This document shows, one piece after another, positions 43,468 through 53,152 of a stretch of 64,000 nt of DNA; position 1 is the first letter of the stretch, and each line of letters opens with the position of its first letter. The translations under genes and the position numbers were made by a program. Origin of the DNA: JABDMH01 sp965223215 (GTDB taxonomy: Bacteria > Bacteroidota > Bacteroidia > Chitinophagales > Saprospiraceae); the NCBI GenBank assembly GCA_965223215.1, contig CBDCVZ010000010.1, positions 5,828,001 through 5,892,000 on the forward strand, written 5' to 3'. The notes under the pieces are model-generated. The model did no database searches. It saw nothing but the letters and a program-made list of their open reading frames with translations, and was not told where the DNA came from.

Positions 43468-44565
43468 TTAACTAACAATGCCTTGAAATAATTGCCTGGT
43501 TTCTTTCACCGTCCTCTCGATGTGAAATTTTGTTGCTACGTGCTGTTTGGCCTTGATGCCAAATTCTTCTACTTTACTTCGATCCAAATAGAGCAATTTA
43601 ATGGCCTGCGCAATGGCCGCTGGATCCTTCGTTGGTACTTCCAGTCCATTTTCATGATCAACGACAACCCCCCGGTTTCCGGAGATGTTGGTCGCGATCG
43701 GTGCACATCCCATACTCATGGCTTCAAGAAGTGACTTGGTGGTTGCCTCACCACCAATGGATGGTAATACGAAGACATCGATCGAGGCCAGTATGGCCAG
43801 GGCATCTTGTCTCCAGCCAGTGGCGATAATTCGCTCGTGCATCGGACTACCCGAGATTAATTGCTGCAACGTTCCCTTGGTCATGTCACGACCAATAAGT
43901 AAGAGGTATAAATCATTTAATTCTGAGAGTAAATAAGTGGCTTTGAGTAAGTATTTAATTCCTTTAAAAGTTCTGGCATTCCCCATACATGCAACCACAA
44001 ATGCTTCGGCTGGGATGTTGAATTCTGAGAGATCTAGTGGAGAAACATTTTCATACCATCTGGGATCATGGCCCTTATTAATGGTGATGGCCTTCGCTGA
44101 TTTGAAGAATAATTGTGACTCAAGGTAATCTTGAATTGATTTTGCCAAACAAATAATTTTGTCTACTCGAGGATGCAAGTATTTTAAATAGGCGGTGGGA
44201 TCATACCAATTGATATGCCCAGTGTACCCCCGGTATAGCAGGACTTTGACGGATAATTTCTTTGCTGCTTGGATGCCATTAATGATGGCCTGACTATTAA
44301 AGAGATAAAAAATGTCAAACGCACATTCCCTAGTCAGATCTCGAAGGAAAGCAATAAATGTGCGATCAAATTTCTTTTTAGGGTGATTTAAATGGACGGT
44401 GATTCCGGCGTTCATAAATCTCTGCTCGTACTGGGTGCCTGGGTACGTCACTATAGTGAGCTTGATAGGTTCTTTTGTGAGACGAATCATTAATTCGGCC
44501 TCAGGCCTGGCTGCCAGTGTATCTCGATAATCGCTGATCACCAATACCTTAATTATATCACTCAT
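43468..44565 (-). CDS. Glycosyltransferase family 4 (GT-B)
   Basis: 365 residues. The GT4 signatures are in the C-terminal half: VACMGNARTFKGIKYLLKA, LLLIGRD, IIATGWRQDALAILASIDVFVLPS, then the E-x7-E motif in GGEATTKSLLEAMSMGCAPIA. The N-terminal domain (VLVISDYRDTLAARPEAELM) has no membrane segment. Last gene of the minus-strand cluster, 51 bases after the ATP-grasp gene. Sugar donor and acceptor cannot be read; the glgC/glgA context suggests glucose transfer, but capsule or glycolipid synthesis is as likely. Confidence 0.8.
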   Translation of the reverse strand: MSDIIKVLVISDYRDTLAARPEAELMIRLTKEPIKLTIVTYPGTQYEQRFMNAGITVHLNHPKKKFDRTFIAFLRDLTRECAFDIFYLFNSQAIINGIQAAKKLSVKVLLYRGYTGHINWYDPTAYLKYLHPRVDKIICLAKSIQDYLESQLFFKSAKAITINKGHDPRWYENVSPLDLSEFNIPAEAFVVACMGNARTFKGIKYLLKATYLLSELNDLYLLLIGRDMTKGTLQQLISGSPMHERIIATGWRQDALAILASIDVFVLPSIGGEATTKSLLEAMSMGCAPIATNISGNRGVVVDHENGLEVPTKDPAAIAQAIKLLYLDRSKVEEFGIKAKQHVATKFHIERTVKETRQLFQGIVS

Positions 44566-44616
44566 TTAGCCTCTTGGTTAAAAGCCTAAAGAAAAGTTCT
44601 TCAGATTCGAATTTGA

Positions 44617-45831
44617 TCAATGAGTACTCTTATCTGGTGCTGGTATGGAAGCGTGAAATTCACTGGCAATACGCTGGCCATACACATCTAACAACTGAGC
44701 AATCCTCTTGTTTGAGTCACTCTGCAAAATAAAGCCGATATGATGGTCTTTATTCATTCGCCACCAAATCTCCGGATCATTGAATGTAGAAGTATCAGGC
44801 GTAGCAAACTTACTTAGCGAAATGATGGTGGCGGCACATTTTTCATGTTGTTGAGGGAGCTGGTAGGTTTGACTTAAGTACACGGCTGTTTCGATCCGTG
44901 CCCACTCCCTCCATAGATTGATATTACTGGCGGCCTCCACCATTTCAGCAATGTGTGCCCCGCCGACCCGCGAAGATGTCTCCAAGAAGTAAAAATCGCC
45001 GGATTCCGCATGCTTGATGTATTCAGAGTGAGAGGCACTGTATTGCATGCCAAAGGTCTGCATCAATTGTTGGTTCAGCGCATTGAGCTTATAGTGATCT
45101 TCCGAATCTAGGTCGAGGGTCATGGTGCGAAAGATTCCTCCTTGGTGCGCCACCTCAAAGGGTGTGTTTAGGTACCGGGCACTGCGGGTGAAAATGTTCT
45201 TTCCTTCGTAAGACAAGCTATCCACGTGATAAACGTCACCACTGACGAATGTTTCGAGCAGATGGTGATGTCTTTGATCGCCGAGGTGTTCAAGTGTCTG
45301 CCAAAGTTCCTCTTCCGAACTGATCTTTTTGATTCCGGTGGCACTTGCTTCCGAACGGGGTTTTAAGACCCAGGGTGGTGCTTGCTCTTTGACGAAGGTA
45401 GAGATTTGTTCGTTGGTAAATAGTGCCGTAAAAGGAGGCACTGCCAACCCTCCCTCCCGGGCTCTCAACCGCATGGCTAATTTATCCCGAAAGTAGCGAG
45501 CAGTCGTCTGCCCCATCCCAGGAATTCGAAAATGTTCACGCAGGAGGGCCGCACGTTCTACATCAAAATCATCCAGGGCGATGATTTTGTCAACGGGATT
45601 GTCTTGCATAAAGTAAGCTAAGCCATTGATCAAGTGGTCATTATTCCACCGACCATCTCCACCTTCTTCGACATAGAAGATCTCATCAATGTGATCCCCT
45701 GGCCAGGCTTCTTGTTCGAGTTTTTTAGAAGTGACCAGATAAATCGTGTTACCAGCTTCCTTGCCGGCCACGAGAAAATCAACACCCTTGAAGTAGCTGG
45801 AGATGCAGAGGAAGACAGGGGCCCTGGTCAT
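44617..45831 (-). CDS. ATP-grasp enzyme in the glycogen gene cluster
   Basis: 404 residues, carbamoyl-phosphate-synthetase/biotin-carboxylase-type ATP-grasp. N-terminal Rossmann-like domain (TIYLVTSKKL, IIALDDFDVERAALLREHF), then TARYFRDKLAMRLRAREGGL (the usual DK..M...... segment), the ATP-binding Lys in PPWVLKPRSEASATGIKKI, LLETFVSGDVYHVD and metal ligands in FYFLETSSRVGGAHIAEM. The start overlaps the glgC stop by four bases (ATGA), so expression is coupled to glgC. It should ligate a carboxylate to an amine or similar; what that has to do with glycogen is unknown. Confidence 0.75.
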   Translation of the reverse strand: MTRAPVFLCISSYFKGVDFLVAGKEAGNTIYLVTSKKLEQEAWPGDHIDEIFYVEEGGDGRWNNDHLINGLAYFMQDNPVDKIIALDDFDVERAALLREHFRIPGMGQTTARYFRDKLAMRLRAREGGLAVPPFTALFTNEQISTFVKEQAPPWVLKPRSEASATGIKKISSEEELWQTLEHLGDQRHHHLLETFVSGDVYHVDSLSYEGKNIFTRSARYLNTPFEVAHQGGIFRTMTLDLDSEDHYKLNALNQQLMQTFGMQYSASHSEYIKHAESGDFYFLETSSRVGGAHIAEMVEAASNINLWREWARIETAVYLSQTYQLPQQHEKCAATIISLSKFATPDTSTFNDPEIWWRMNKDHHIGFILQSDSNKRIAQLLDVYGQRIASEFHASIPAPDKSTH

Positions 45832-47117
45832 TTCTTGGCTGGTTGGTATCCTAAGTTCGTGTTGGGTTCTATGACGCTGCCTTTTTTCACAACGACAATG
45901 CCGTCTTTGACAGTGTGGGTTTCCTCATCTGAATCCGGAAGTGATTCATGACCGATGATGCTTACATTATTACCGATGCGGCAGTTCTTGTCAATGATGG
46001 CATTTTCGATATGGCAGTCAGCACCAATCCCCATGAGGATCTCGTGTGGTCGTAAAACAATTTTTTCAAGGGTTTCAAAAAAATCGTTACCCATCACCAT
46101 GGCGTGTTTTATAGAAGTGCCTACTCCAATCCGAGACCGGATACCTATGATACTTCGCTCCACACTAGCTGCCTGGATGATGGATCCCTCAGAAATAATG
46201 GACTGCGAAATTTTGGTATTTGATATTTTGGCGGGTGCCAGCAATCGAGCACGCGTGTAAATAATGTTTTCGTTATCAAATAAATTAAACTTGGGTATTT
46301 CATCGGTCAAGGCCAGGTTGGCTTCAAAATATGAACTGATGCTTCCTACGTCTTCCCAGTAACCATCGTACTGGTAACTGGCAACATTGTAACCGCTCTT
46401 AATGGAGTTGGGAATGATTTCTTTTCCGAAATCCGTCGCATCAGGATTGCCATCAAATAATTCCATCAATCGTTTCTTCGAGAAAATATAAATGCCCATC
46501 GATGCAAAATACTCCTTGCCCTGATCTCTGAGCCCTGCGTCTACTTGAGAGGTCCAGTCATGCAAGACGGATGCATCGGGTTTTTCGATAAAACGCTCAA
46601 TAAATCCATGTTCATTCACTTTCATGATTCCATACGAAGTAGCATCTTTAGCAGTGACTGGTGTTGTGGCAATGGTAATATCAGCATTTTGGGCGATGTG
46701 GTACTTTGCCATTTTTTCAAAGTCCATTTGATACAACTGATCGCCCGAAAGAATCAAGATGTAGTCAAAATCATGATTACGTAAATGAATGGTAGTTTGT
46801 CTTACCGCATCGGCGGTTCCCTGAAACCAGTTTAAATTACTCGCGGTTTGCTCGGCAGCTAGGATGTCTACAAATCCACGAGAAAATAAATCAAAGTGGT
46901 ACGTGTTTTTTATGTGTGCATTTAGAGATGCCGAGTTAAACTGAGTCAGTACAAACATCCGTACGACTCCTGAATTTAGACAATTAGAGATGGGAATATC
47001 GATGAGCCGATATTTTCCACCCATTGGCACAGCCGGTTTTGATCTGTCTTTCGTAAGTGGTTGTAGGCGAGTACCTGCTCCACCTCCCAATATCAAACTT
47101 ATCATCTTAATTTTCAT
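45828..47117 (-). CDS. glgC: Glucose-1-phosphate adenylyltransferase (ADP-glucose pyrophosphorylase)
   Basis: Makes ADP-glucose for glycogen. 429 residues from the ATG at 47117. LILGGGAGTRLQPLTKDRSK and AVPMGGKYRLIDIPISNCLN are the nucleotide-binding and activator regions; IERFIEKPDA, then YWEDVGSISSYFEANLAL holds the sugar-phosphate region. The C-terminal third is the left-handed beta-helix (SQSIISEGSIIQAASVERSI). In the unit glgA, glgC, ATP-grasp, GT4. No branching enzyme or phosphorylase gene is in the window. Confidence 0.93.
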   Translation of the reverse strand: MKIKMISLILGGGAGTRLQPLTKDRSKPAVPMGGKYRLIDIPISNCLNSGVVRMFVLTQFNSASLNAHIKNTYHFDLFSRGFVDILAAEQTASNLNWFQGTADAVRQTTIHLRNHDFDYILILSGDQLYQMDFEKMAKYHIAQNADITIATTPVTAKDATSYGIMKVNEHGFIERFIEKPDASVLHDWTSQVDAGLRDQGKEYFASMGIYIFSKKRLMELFDGNPDATDFGKEIIPNSIKSGYNVASYQYDGYWEDVGSISSYFEANLALTDEIPKFNLFDNENIIYTRARLLAPAKISNTKISQSIISEGSIIQAASVERSIIGIRSRIGVGTSIKHAMVMGNDFFETLEKIVLRPHEILMGIGADCHIENAIIDKNCRIGNNVSIIGHESLPDSDEETHTVKDGIVVVKKGSVIEPNTNLGYQPAKK

Positions 47118-47200
47118 TGCCAACTTTTTTGTGTCAATTTATTATTTCACTTGCATTCTTTTGGAGGGTGGAAATAGCCATCTCCAAGGTCTGGAATTAC

Positions 47201-48649
47201 TCAATGCAATCCCATGGCCATCTGATATTCCTCAATATAGGTTGCGGCAGATCTTTCCCATGAGAAATCCAAGTTCATATTCCTTTCAATGATTTGATGT
47301 AAGTCATCTTTTTGATAGAACAATTGCTCTGCCCGGTAGAGCGCATGCCAAATATCATCCACTGAAACATAGTTGAACATAATACCACTGCCACTAGGAT
47401 CACCGATGTCAACCACTGAATCATTTAATCCACCTGTGCGACGTACAATCGGAATGGTCCCATATCTGAGGGCATACATCTGATTTAGTCCGCAGGGCTC
47501 CACCCTGGATGGCATCAATAAATAATCACTACCTGCATATATCTGGTGTGCCAAGTTTTCATTGTAGCCTATATAGGTGTTGTATCTACCGGCAAACCAA
47601 TCTCGCATTTCATTCAGTCTATTCTGAACCCACTGATCACCAGATCCCAGAATGAGCAAATTGATGCCCAATCCGGCGCCCAACACGCGATCTACCAGGT
47701 CGGGCAAGACGTCTGCACCTTTTTCACGCGCAAAGCGACCGATGAAGGAGACGAGTGGCAGTTTTTTGTCCAGTCCAAAGGTTTGGATCAGGGGATCCTT
47801 ATTTTTCCGTTTATAGTGAGAAGTACTTTTCTTCAAGTTGTAGATCAGCGCTGGATCGGTGGCTGGATCCCAAACTTCATTATCGATCCCATTTAAGATG
47901 CCTCGAGATTTGAGAGACTCTTCGCGTAGCAACCACTCCAAGCCGTTAGAATCTTCCTTGAGTTCTTCAAGGTAAGCACGAGAAACGGTAGTGACTCGAT
48001 CTGAGTTCTTGACTCCAGAGGCCAGTGGATTGATGACACCCTCCCATTCGATCAATCCACCTAAGTACTGGTCGAAGTACGGGAGTAGATATTGTTTGTC
48101 CCATCCAAAGGAACCGTGATAACGTCCATTATGAATGGTAAATACCGTGGGAATATGGCTAAGACCTTGGTATTCTGGACAGTGTTTTATCATAAAGGGG
48201 ATTAGTCCGGTATGATGATCATGGCAGTGCAAGATGCCAGGATCTAAATCACTTCGGATGATCCAGTGCAGAACACATCTTTGTAAGCAGATGAAGCGTT
48301 CCGCATCATCGCCATAAAAGCGACCATCAGGATCAGAGTAAATGCCTGGTCGGTCAAATTTCCAAGGCAAATCGATCACCAGTAGTTCAAAACCAAGATC
48401 CGCTGACATTAATTTTTCAACCCGATAGGGTTGGTTGTAGTAGCCGATGTACACCTCCGCAGCAAAGATTTCCTCCCACTCTTGGTCGAGAATCCATGGC
48501 ACATGATATTTGGGAATGATTACCTGACTGTCGAAACCGAGGCGATTCAAGTACTTGGGCAGGGCCCCTACCACATCAGCTAGTCCACCGGCTTTGGCAG
48601 CTGGATAACATTCTGCACTTAAGTGTAAAACCTTTGGTTTATTATTCAC
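47201..48649 (-). CDS. glgA: Glycogen synthase
   Basis: 482 residues, GT5 family. The N-terminal substrate loop KAGGLADVVGALPKYL contains the K-x-G-G motif that binds ADP-glucose. HDHHTGLIPFMIKH, VFTIHNGRYHGSFGW, NGIDNEVWDPATDP and SFIGRFAREKGADVLPDLVD are family segments, and the C-terminal one is DYLLMPSRVEPCGLNQMYALRYGTIPIVR, quoted here only in part: the Glu of VEPCG is catalytic. It starts with GTG at 48649. It is 83 bases upstream of glgC in the same direction. Confidence 0.93.
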   Translation of the reverse strand: MNNKPKVLHLSAECYPAAKAGGLADVVGALPKYLNRLGFDSQVIIPKYHVPWILDQEWEEIFAAEVYIGYYNQPYRVEKLMSADLGFELLVIDLPWKFDRPGIYSDPDGRFYGDDAERFICLQRCVLHWIIRSDLDPGILHCHDHHTGLIPFMIKHCPEYQGLSHIPTVFTIHNGRYHGSFGWDKQYLLPYFDQYLGGLIEWEGVINPLASGVKNSDRVTTVSRAYLEELKEDSNGLEWLLREESLKSRGILNGIDNEVWDPATDPALIYNLKKSTSHYKRKNKDPLIQTFGLDKKLPLVSFIGRFAREKGADVLPDLVDRVLGAGLGINLLILGSGDQWVQNRLNEMRDWFAGRYNTYIGYNENLAHQIYAGSDYLLMPSRVEPCGLNQMYALRYGTIPIVRRTGGLNDSVVDIGDPSGSGIMFNYVSVDDIWHALYRAEQLFYQKDDLHQIIERNMNLDFSWERSAATYIEEYQMAMGLH

Positions 48650-48770
48650 CGCCTGAGTCCATTTCCGCTTAATTTACAAAAAGCAAATTTAAAATTGGGG
48701 TGGTATTTGCCAGATGCTAGTAATGCCTAGATAGGTTCTTCCAGGTCCTTCAGAGTGCCTGTTATTTTCA

Positions 48771-51665
48771 TCAGCCATCACTCTCTTCCGCAATTTTTCT
48801 TGAGCCCACTCGAGCATTAAAGAGATAAAAGGAGGCAGCCAAATCGTTCGGGTTTTTTGCCACCACCTCGGCAAAGGCTTCAGCGGCCCGATCGAATTCT
48901 TTATTTGTAAATGCTCGTACTCCTCCTTCAAAAATCGACTTGGTCTGAAGCTTAGCCTGGATGCTAGCCTCAGAATCTCCAACGATGACTTCCACGACCT
49001 CAACCAGTTTTCTCTTGCCTTTTGTCATCACCTTGCCCAGGTATCGATGATTTAGATGAGTAGTCGATGACAGTCGATCCATGGTGTCTTTGGTCATTAA
49101 AATGGAAGCTCCAAACTTTCTGGTCAAGTTTTCCATGCGTGACGCAATGTTAACTGCATCAGATATCGTAGTAGGATCATTTCTGCTGCTATCGCCGATG
49201 ATGCCCATCACCAGGGGGCCACTGTGGAGGCCCATCCCAACGTCGATGGGTTCGCGGCCACGTTCCTTTCGTTTCACATTGTAATGACTAATCCGATCTT
49301 GCATGGCGATCGCGGCGGCCACGGCCTTGTCAGGATCATCTAAAAACAGGGCCATGATACCATCTCCCTGATATTGCAATACGAATCCGCCAAATTGCTT
49401 GATGATGGGGCCCATCCGGTTGACGTAGGCTGCCACGAATCGGAAATTTTCCTCTGGCGTCATGTTCTCAGACATGGTCGTATATGACCGAATGTCAGAG
49501 AAAAAAACCGTTACATCTCGCTCTTGATAATCACCCAATTTGACATCTGTAATGCTATCGTATCCAAGTGATTGTAAGAATTCGTTGGGTACGAAGCGAT
49601 TGGTTGCACGGTGTATGTGGTAGAGATCGAGATGTGTTTTGATGCGTGCGAGAAACTCATCTTTCGAAAAGGGTTTGGCCAAGTAATCGTTAGCGCCATA
49701 CGACAGTGCTTCCACTAAGTCGGATACTTGATTTTTAGCCGTGATCATGATGATCGGGAGGTCGGAGGCTAAATATTTTTTCCTAATTTCTTGACAGACT
49801 ACATAGCCCGTCATCTTAGGCATCATGATATCTAGCAACACCAAGTCAAAGACATTACCTTTCTCCAGTAATTTGAGTGCCTTTGATCCAGTGAGGGCTG
49901 AGGTGATCTGATAAGGTGTATCTGCGAGATGATTCTTCAAAACCTCGTGGTTAATTGGCTCATCGTCGACGATCAGAATGTGGATCGACGATTGGGAAGC
50001 GTTATCGAGCGGTCCATTGGTACTTGCTTTATCCGTTTCTTGCCCTAGGTAATTCGGAAAATCGTGGAGGCTCGCAACCATCGGTTGGAATGGCTGTTCC
50101 TTGGGGAGATCCTTGGCAATAGGCAGCGTAAAAACAAAGCGGGATCCGATGCCAGGTTCTGATTCTGCCCACATCTCACCACCATGCAATCGCACCAGTT
50201 TGCTGCTGATACTCAATCCCAATCCGGTCCCTCCGTAACTTCGGTCGAGGTCGGCTTCAATTTGCTTAAACTCCTCAAAGATCGAAGCCAGTTCTTGCGC
50301 ATCTATACCGATTCCTTGATCAGAGACCGTAATCTCAATTTGATGTTCTATGACCCGGGCACTAATTTCGATTTCACCATCAGGACTGAATTTAATGGCA
50401 TTATCAATCAAGTTGTAGAGGATCTGTTGTAGTCGATTTTCATCGGCGTACACCGGTGGAGCATCTTTGGCAATGCGATTACGGAGTGTTATACCTTTTG
50501 CCTGTGCAACTGTATTATTAATCTGAACGACCACTTCAGCGAGTGACCAGAGATCGATGGATTTCAAATCTAGGGCGAGTTCATTATTCCTCATCTGGGA
50601 AAAATCCAATAAATCATTTACCAAATTACTCAGTCTTTTTCCCGCTGCTATGATTAAGGAAAGGTTCAAATTTTGGTGTTCCAAATCATTTTCATGTGCC
50701 CCGTCTCGCAATCCCTCTGCCAGTCCGATAATGCCATGAAGGGGTGTGCGCAGCTCGTGAGAGGTGTTGGCAAGAAACTGGTCCTTCATCCTGTCAATTT
50801 GCTCGAGTCGGTCAGACTTCTGTTTTTCAAAAACAACTTTTTTCCTTTGTTGAAGCAGCCTGACCCGTTGCACCAGCACTCCCGCTAAAAGGAGGAGTCC
50901 CACAGCAATCACAATCAGCCGGTTTCGATTCTGAATTTTTCGATTTAAGACGATTTCCAGCTCAGCTGCATCCCTTTCCCGGATTAATTGTGCTTGCTCT
51001 TTTTCCCAATTTTCTTTCTCCAGTGCCGCAGTTTGAGACTGCAATTGTGCAATTTCCAGTTGGCGCTTAAGGCTAATCTGCTCCTGGGCTTGCAGGTCTG
51101 ACAGGGCCTGATTCTTTTCGCGGAGGGCAAGACTCGAGATGGTGCGTTCTTTTTGATACTTCTCTTCCACTTCTGAGATTACTTCGGCTGCCTCAGCATT
51201 GGTTAGGCTATCCGCAAGTGCTTGATGTTTGAGTTGGTACCTTCGCAGGCCGGTGAGGTCTTTCTTTTTGGCATAGATCTGTGCAAGTAATAAATAGTAC
51301 GACTGTAACTGATCAGTCTGCTGGAGTTCGATCAAGGCAGGAGTTCGTTTTTCGAGCAGATCAATGGCTTTATTCAATCGGTGATTGGTGTAATTGGTCA
51401 AGGCCATTCCATAAATGGCCGTACTGACTAGATCAGCAATATTATGCGAAAGGGCAAGATCATGAGCCTCCTCGAAGTACCGGATCGACTGTCGAGGTTT
51501 GTCAATTTGGAGGTGCTTGCCCAGTTGAATTAAAAGTTCAATTTTTTCCTTGCCTGGAGGCAGTTGAGAAGCCTTTTCTTGCAAACTGGATATGTGATCT
51601 TGGCCGATGGTCAACATCGGCCAGAAAATGACGAGGATGGACCAGCAGATGCGTGTTGCAGTCAT
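48771..51665 (-). CDS. Sensor histidine kinase - receiver - class III nucleotide cyclase fusion
   Basis: 964 residues from ATG 51665 (signal peptide ICWSILVIFWPMLTIGQ). Order: TPR-like periplasmic helices (about 30-150), coiled coil, one membrane helix near residue 250, HisKA with His303 (LANTSHELRTPLHGIIG), HATPase (ILYNLIDNAIKFS, GTGLGLSISSKLV), a receiver near 550-670 (LIVDDEP, LVLLDIMMPKM, NDYLAKPF), and an adenylyl/guanylyl cyclase domain from about 710 (VTVFFSDIRSYTTMSENM with the first metal Asp, LQYQGDGIMALF with the second, then VGMGLHSGPLVMGIIG). Substrate ATP or GTP is undecided. It lies 121 bases upstream of glgA on the same strand, so it might share or control that unit. Confidence 0.88.
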   Translation of the reverse strand: MTATRICWSILVIFWPMLTIGQDHISSLQEKASQLPPGKEKIELLIQLGKHLQIDKPRQSIRYFEEAHDLALSHNIADLVSTAIYGMALTNYTNHRLNKAIDLLEKRTPALIELQQTDQLQSYYLLLAQIYAKKKDLTGLRRYQLKHQALADSLTNAEAAEVISEVEEKYQKERTISSLALREKNQALSDLQAQEQISLKRQLEIAQLQSQTAALEKENWEKEQAQLIRERDAAELEIVLNRKIQNRNRLIVIAVGLLLLAGVLVQRVRLLQQRKKVVFEKQKSDRLEQIDRMKDQFLANTSHELRTPLHGIIGLAEGLRDGAHENDLEHQNLNLSLIIAAGKRLSNLVNDLLDFSQMRNNELALDLKSIDLWSLAEVVVQINNTVAQAKGITLRNRIAKDAPPVYADENRLQQILYNLIDNAIKFSPDGEIEISARVIEHQIEITVSDQGIGIDAQELASIFEEFKQIEADLDRSYGGTGLGLSISSKLVRLHGGEMWAESEPGIGSRFVFTLPIAKDLPKEQPFQPMVASLHDFPNYLGQETDKASTNGPLDNASQSSIHILIVDDEPINHEVLKNHLADTPYQITSALTGSKALKLLEKGNVFDLVLLDIMMPKMTGYVVCQEIRKKYLASDLPIIMITAKNQVSDLVEALSYGANDYLAKPFSKDEFLARIKTHLDLYHIHRATNRFVPNEFLQSLGYDSITDVKLGDYQERDVTVFFSDIRSYTTMSENMTPEENFRFVAAYVNRMGPIIKQFGGFVLQYQGDGIMALFLDDPDKAVAAAIAMQDRISHYNVKRKERGREPIDVGMGLHSGPLVMGIIGDSSRNDPTTISDAVNIASRMENLTRKFGASILMTKDTMDRLSSTTHLNHRYLGKVMTKGKRKLVEVVEVIVGDSEASIQAKLQTKSIFEGGVRAFTNKEFDRAAEAFAEVVAKNPNDLAASFYLFNARVGSRKIAEESDG

Positions 51666-51925
51666 TGAGTTTTTTGAGCTGGGAAATGTCCATTCTAAAG
51701 TTAGCTCTTTTAAGTGTTCTTTCGGCTCCATTTGTTACCAATTGATCGTGAGATTCTAGATGTTGGGGCCATACACGATCGCAAAGGATGATGGTCCCGG
51801 CAAGTACAAGGTTCGTGGTGATCGATGAAAATCACCAGTGAAGAACACTGCCGGATTAACTTAGCTCTTTTAGAGCGCGCGGCCAGAAATTTCGGCTTCT
51901 GATGGCGAAGTGGTACTTTTGGATT

Positions 51926-53152
51926 ATGATGAAATTAGGAATCTACCTGGGCATTTTAATGCTGGCCTTTGGTTGCGGTGAGTCAAAACCTCGTAGCCAG
52001 GATCAATCGAATGCAGCATTTGCCAAAAAGTTGCAAGAACAACTGATCTTGGCAGACAGTGGGTCAACTATTGAAATACCGGCGGGCGAATACACCTTCA
52101 CTCGATCACTTTCACTCGATGGTATTCATGGAATCACGATCCGTGGAGCTGGGATGAAGGAGACCATCTTGAATTTTGATACGCAAACGGATGGGGCTGA
52201 AGGTCTTCATATCAAGGCGAATGATGTTACTTTGGAAGGATTTACCATTGCAGATTCTAAGGGAGATGCGATCAAAATCCAAGACGCAGATGGATTGGTA
52301 ATTAGAGATGTTAATACTACCTGGACGCAGGGAGCCAAAGAAAGCAATGGTGGTTATGGCATCTACCCAGTGGCATGCAAAAATGTTTTAATTGAGCATT
52401 GCGAAGCTTCGTACGCATCAGATGCAGGCATCTATATTGGTCAATCCACTTCAGTAATCATGCGTAATAATTTGGCCCATCACAATGTAGCCGGCATTGA
52501 AATTGAGAATAGTCGTGATGTGGAAGCCTATGACAATATTGCTGAAAATAATACCGGAGGAATATTAATTTTTGACATGCCAGGACTTCCTCAAGCCAAT
52601 GGCTATCGAGTTTCTGTCCACGATAATATTAGTCGCAATAATAACCACAAGAATTTTGCACCAGAGGGTGGTGTGGTGGCTACCCTACCTCCCGGCACGG
52701 GTATGCTGGTGATTGCGCATCGTGATGTTGAAATATTCAATAATGAGGTAACGGGCTACAAAACCCTTGGCTTAGGTGTGATCAGCTGGTATTTTACTGA
52801 ACGACCATTTAATACCGACAATGGCTTTGATCCATATTTTGAAAATATTTATGTGCACCACAACACATTTAAAAGAAAGAAGGCAATTCCTGATTTAACC
52901 AAAGAATTTGGACAGATGCTCAATGGACTTTTTATAGGTAAACCTCAAGATATCGTGATTGACGGCATCTTTAAAGAAGGTAAGCCAAGCATTTGCTTTC
53001 AAGAGAATGGAGATGCCCTGCGATTTGCTAATCTCAATGCCGAAACCGCAAAGTCACTGAGTGATTTAAAGGATCTCGTCGATCAGAATATGGAGCGATT
53101 TGATTGCGGTATGGATCGGCTAGTCCTGGAAAATCGGGTCAATGCGCTTTAG
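51926..53152 (+). CDS. Parallel beta-helix lipoprotein (TIGR03805-like)
   Basis: 408 residues from the ATG at 51926; ATG 51902 would add eight. Lipobox LMLAFGC. The remainder is a right-handed beta-helix with NosD/pectate-lyase-like turns: GIHGITIRGAGMKETIL, LHIKANDVTLEGFTIADS, GDAIKIQDADGLVIRDVNT, AGIYIGQSTSVIMRNNLAHH, GIEIENSRDVEAYDNIAENN. It matches what I recall of the TIGR03805 family, which is found next to a dihaem cytochrome of the SO2930 type, as here. Function unknown; the pair is probably a periplasmic or outer-membrane oxidoreductase or binding system. Confidence 0.8.
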   Translation: MMKLGIYLGILMLAFGCGESKPRSQDQSNAAFAKKLQEQLILADSGSTIEIPAGEYTFTRSLSLDGIHGITIRGAGMKETILNFDTQTDGAEGLHIKANDVTLEGFTIADSKGDAIKIQDADGLVIRDVNTTWTQGAKESNGGYGIYPVACKNVLIEHCEASYASDAGIYIGQSTSVIMRNNLAHHNVAGIEIENSRDVEAYDNIAENNTGGILIFDMPGLPQANGYRVSVHDNISRNNNHKNFAPEGGVVATLPPGTGMLVIAHRDVEIFNNEVTGYKTLGLGVISWYFTERPFNTDNGFDPYFENIYVHHNTFKRKKAIPDLTKEFGQMLNGLFIGKPQDIVIDGIFKEGKPSICFQENGDALRFANLNAETAKSLSDLKDLVDQNMERFDCGMDRLVLENRVNAL

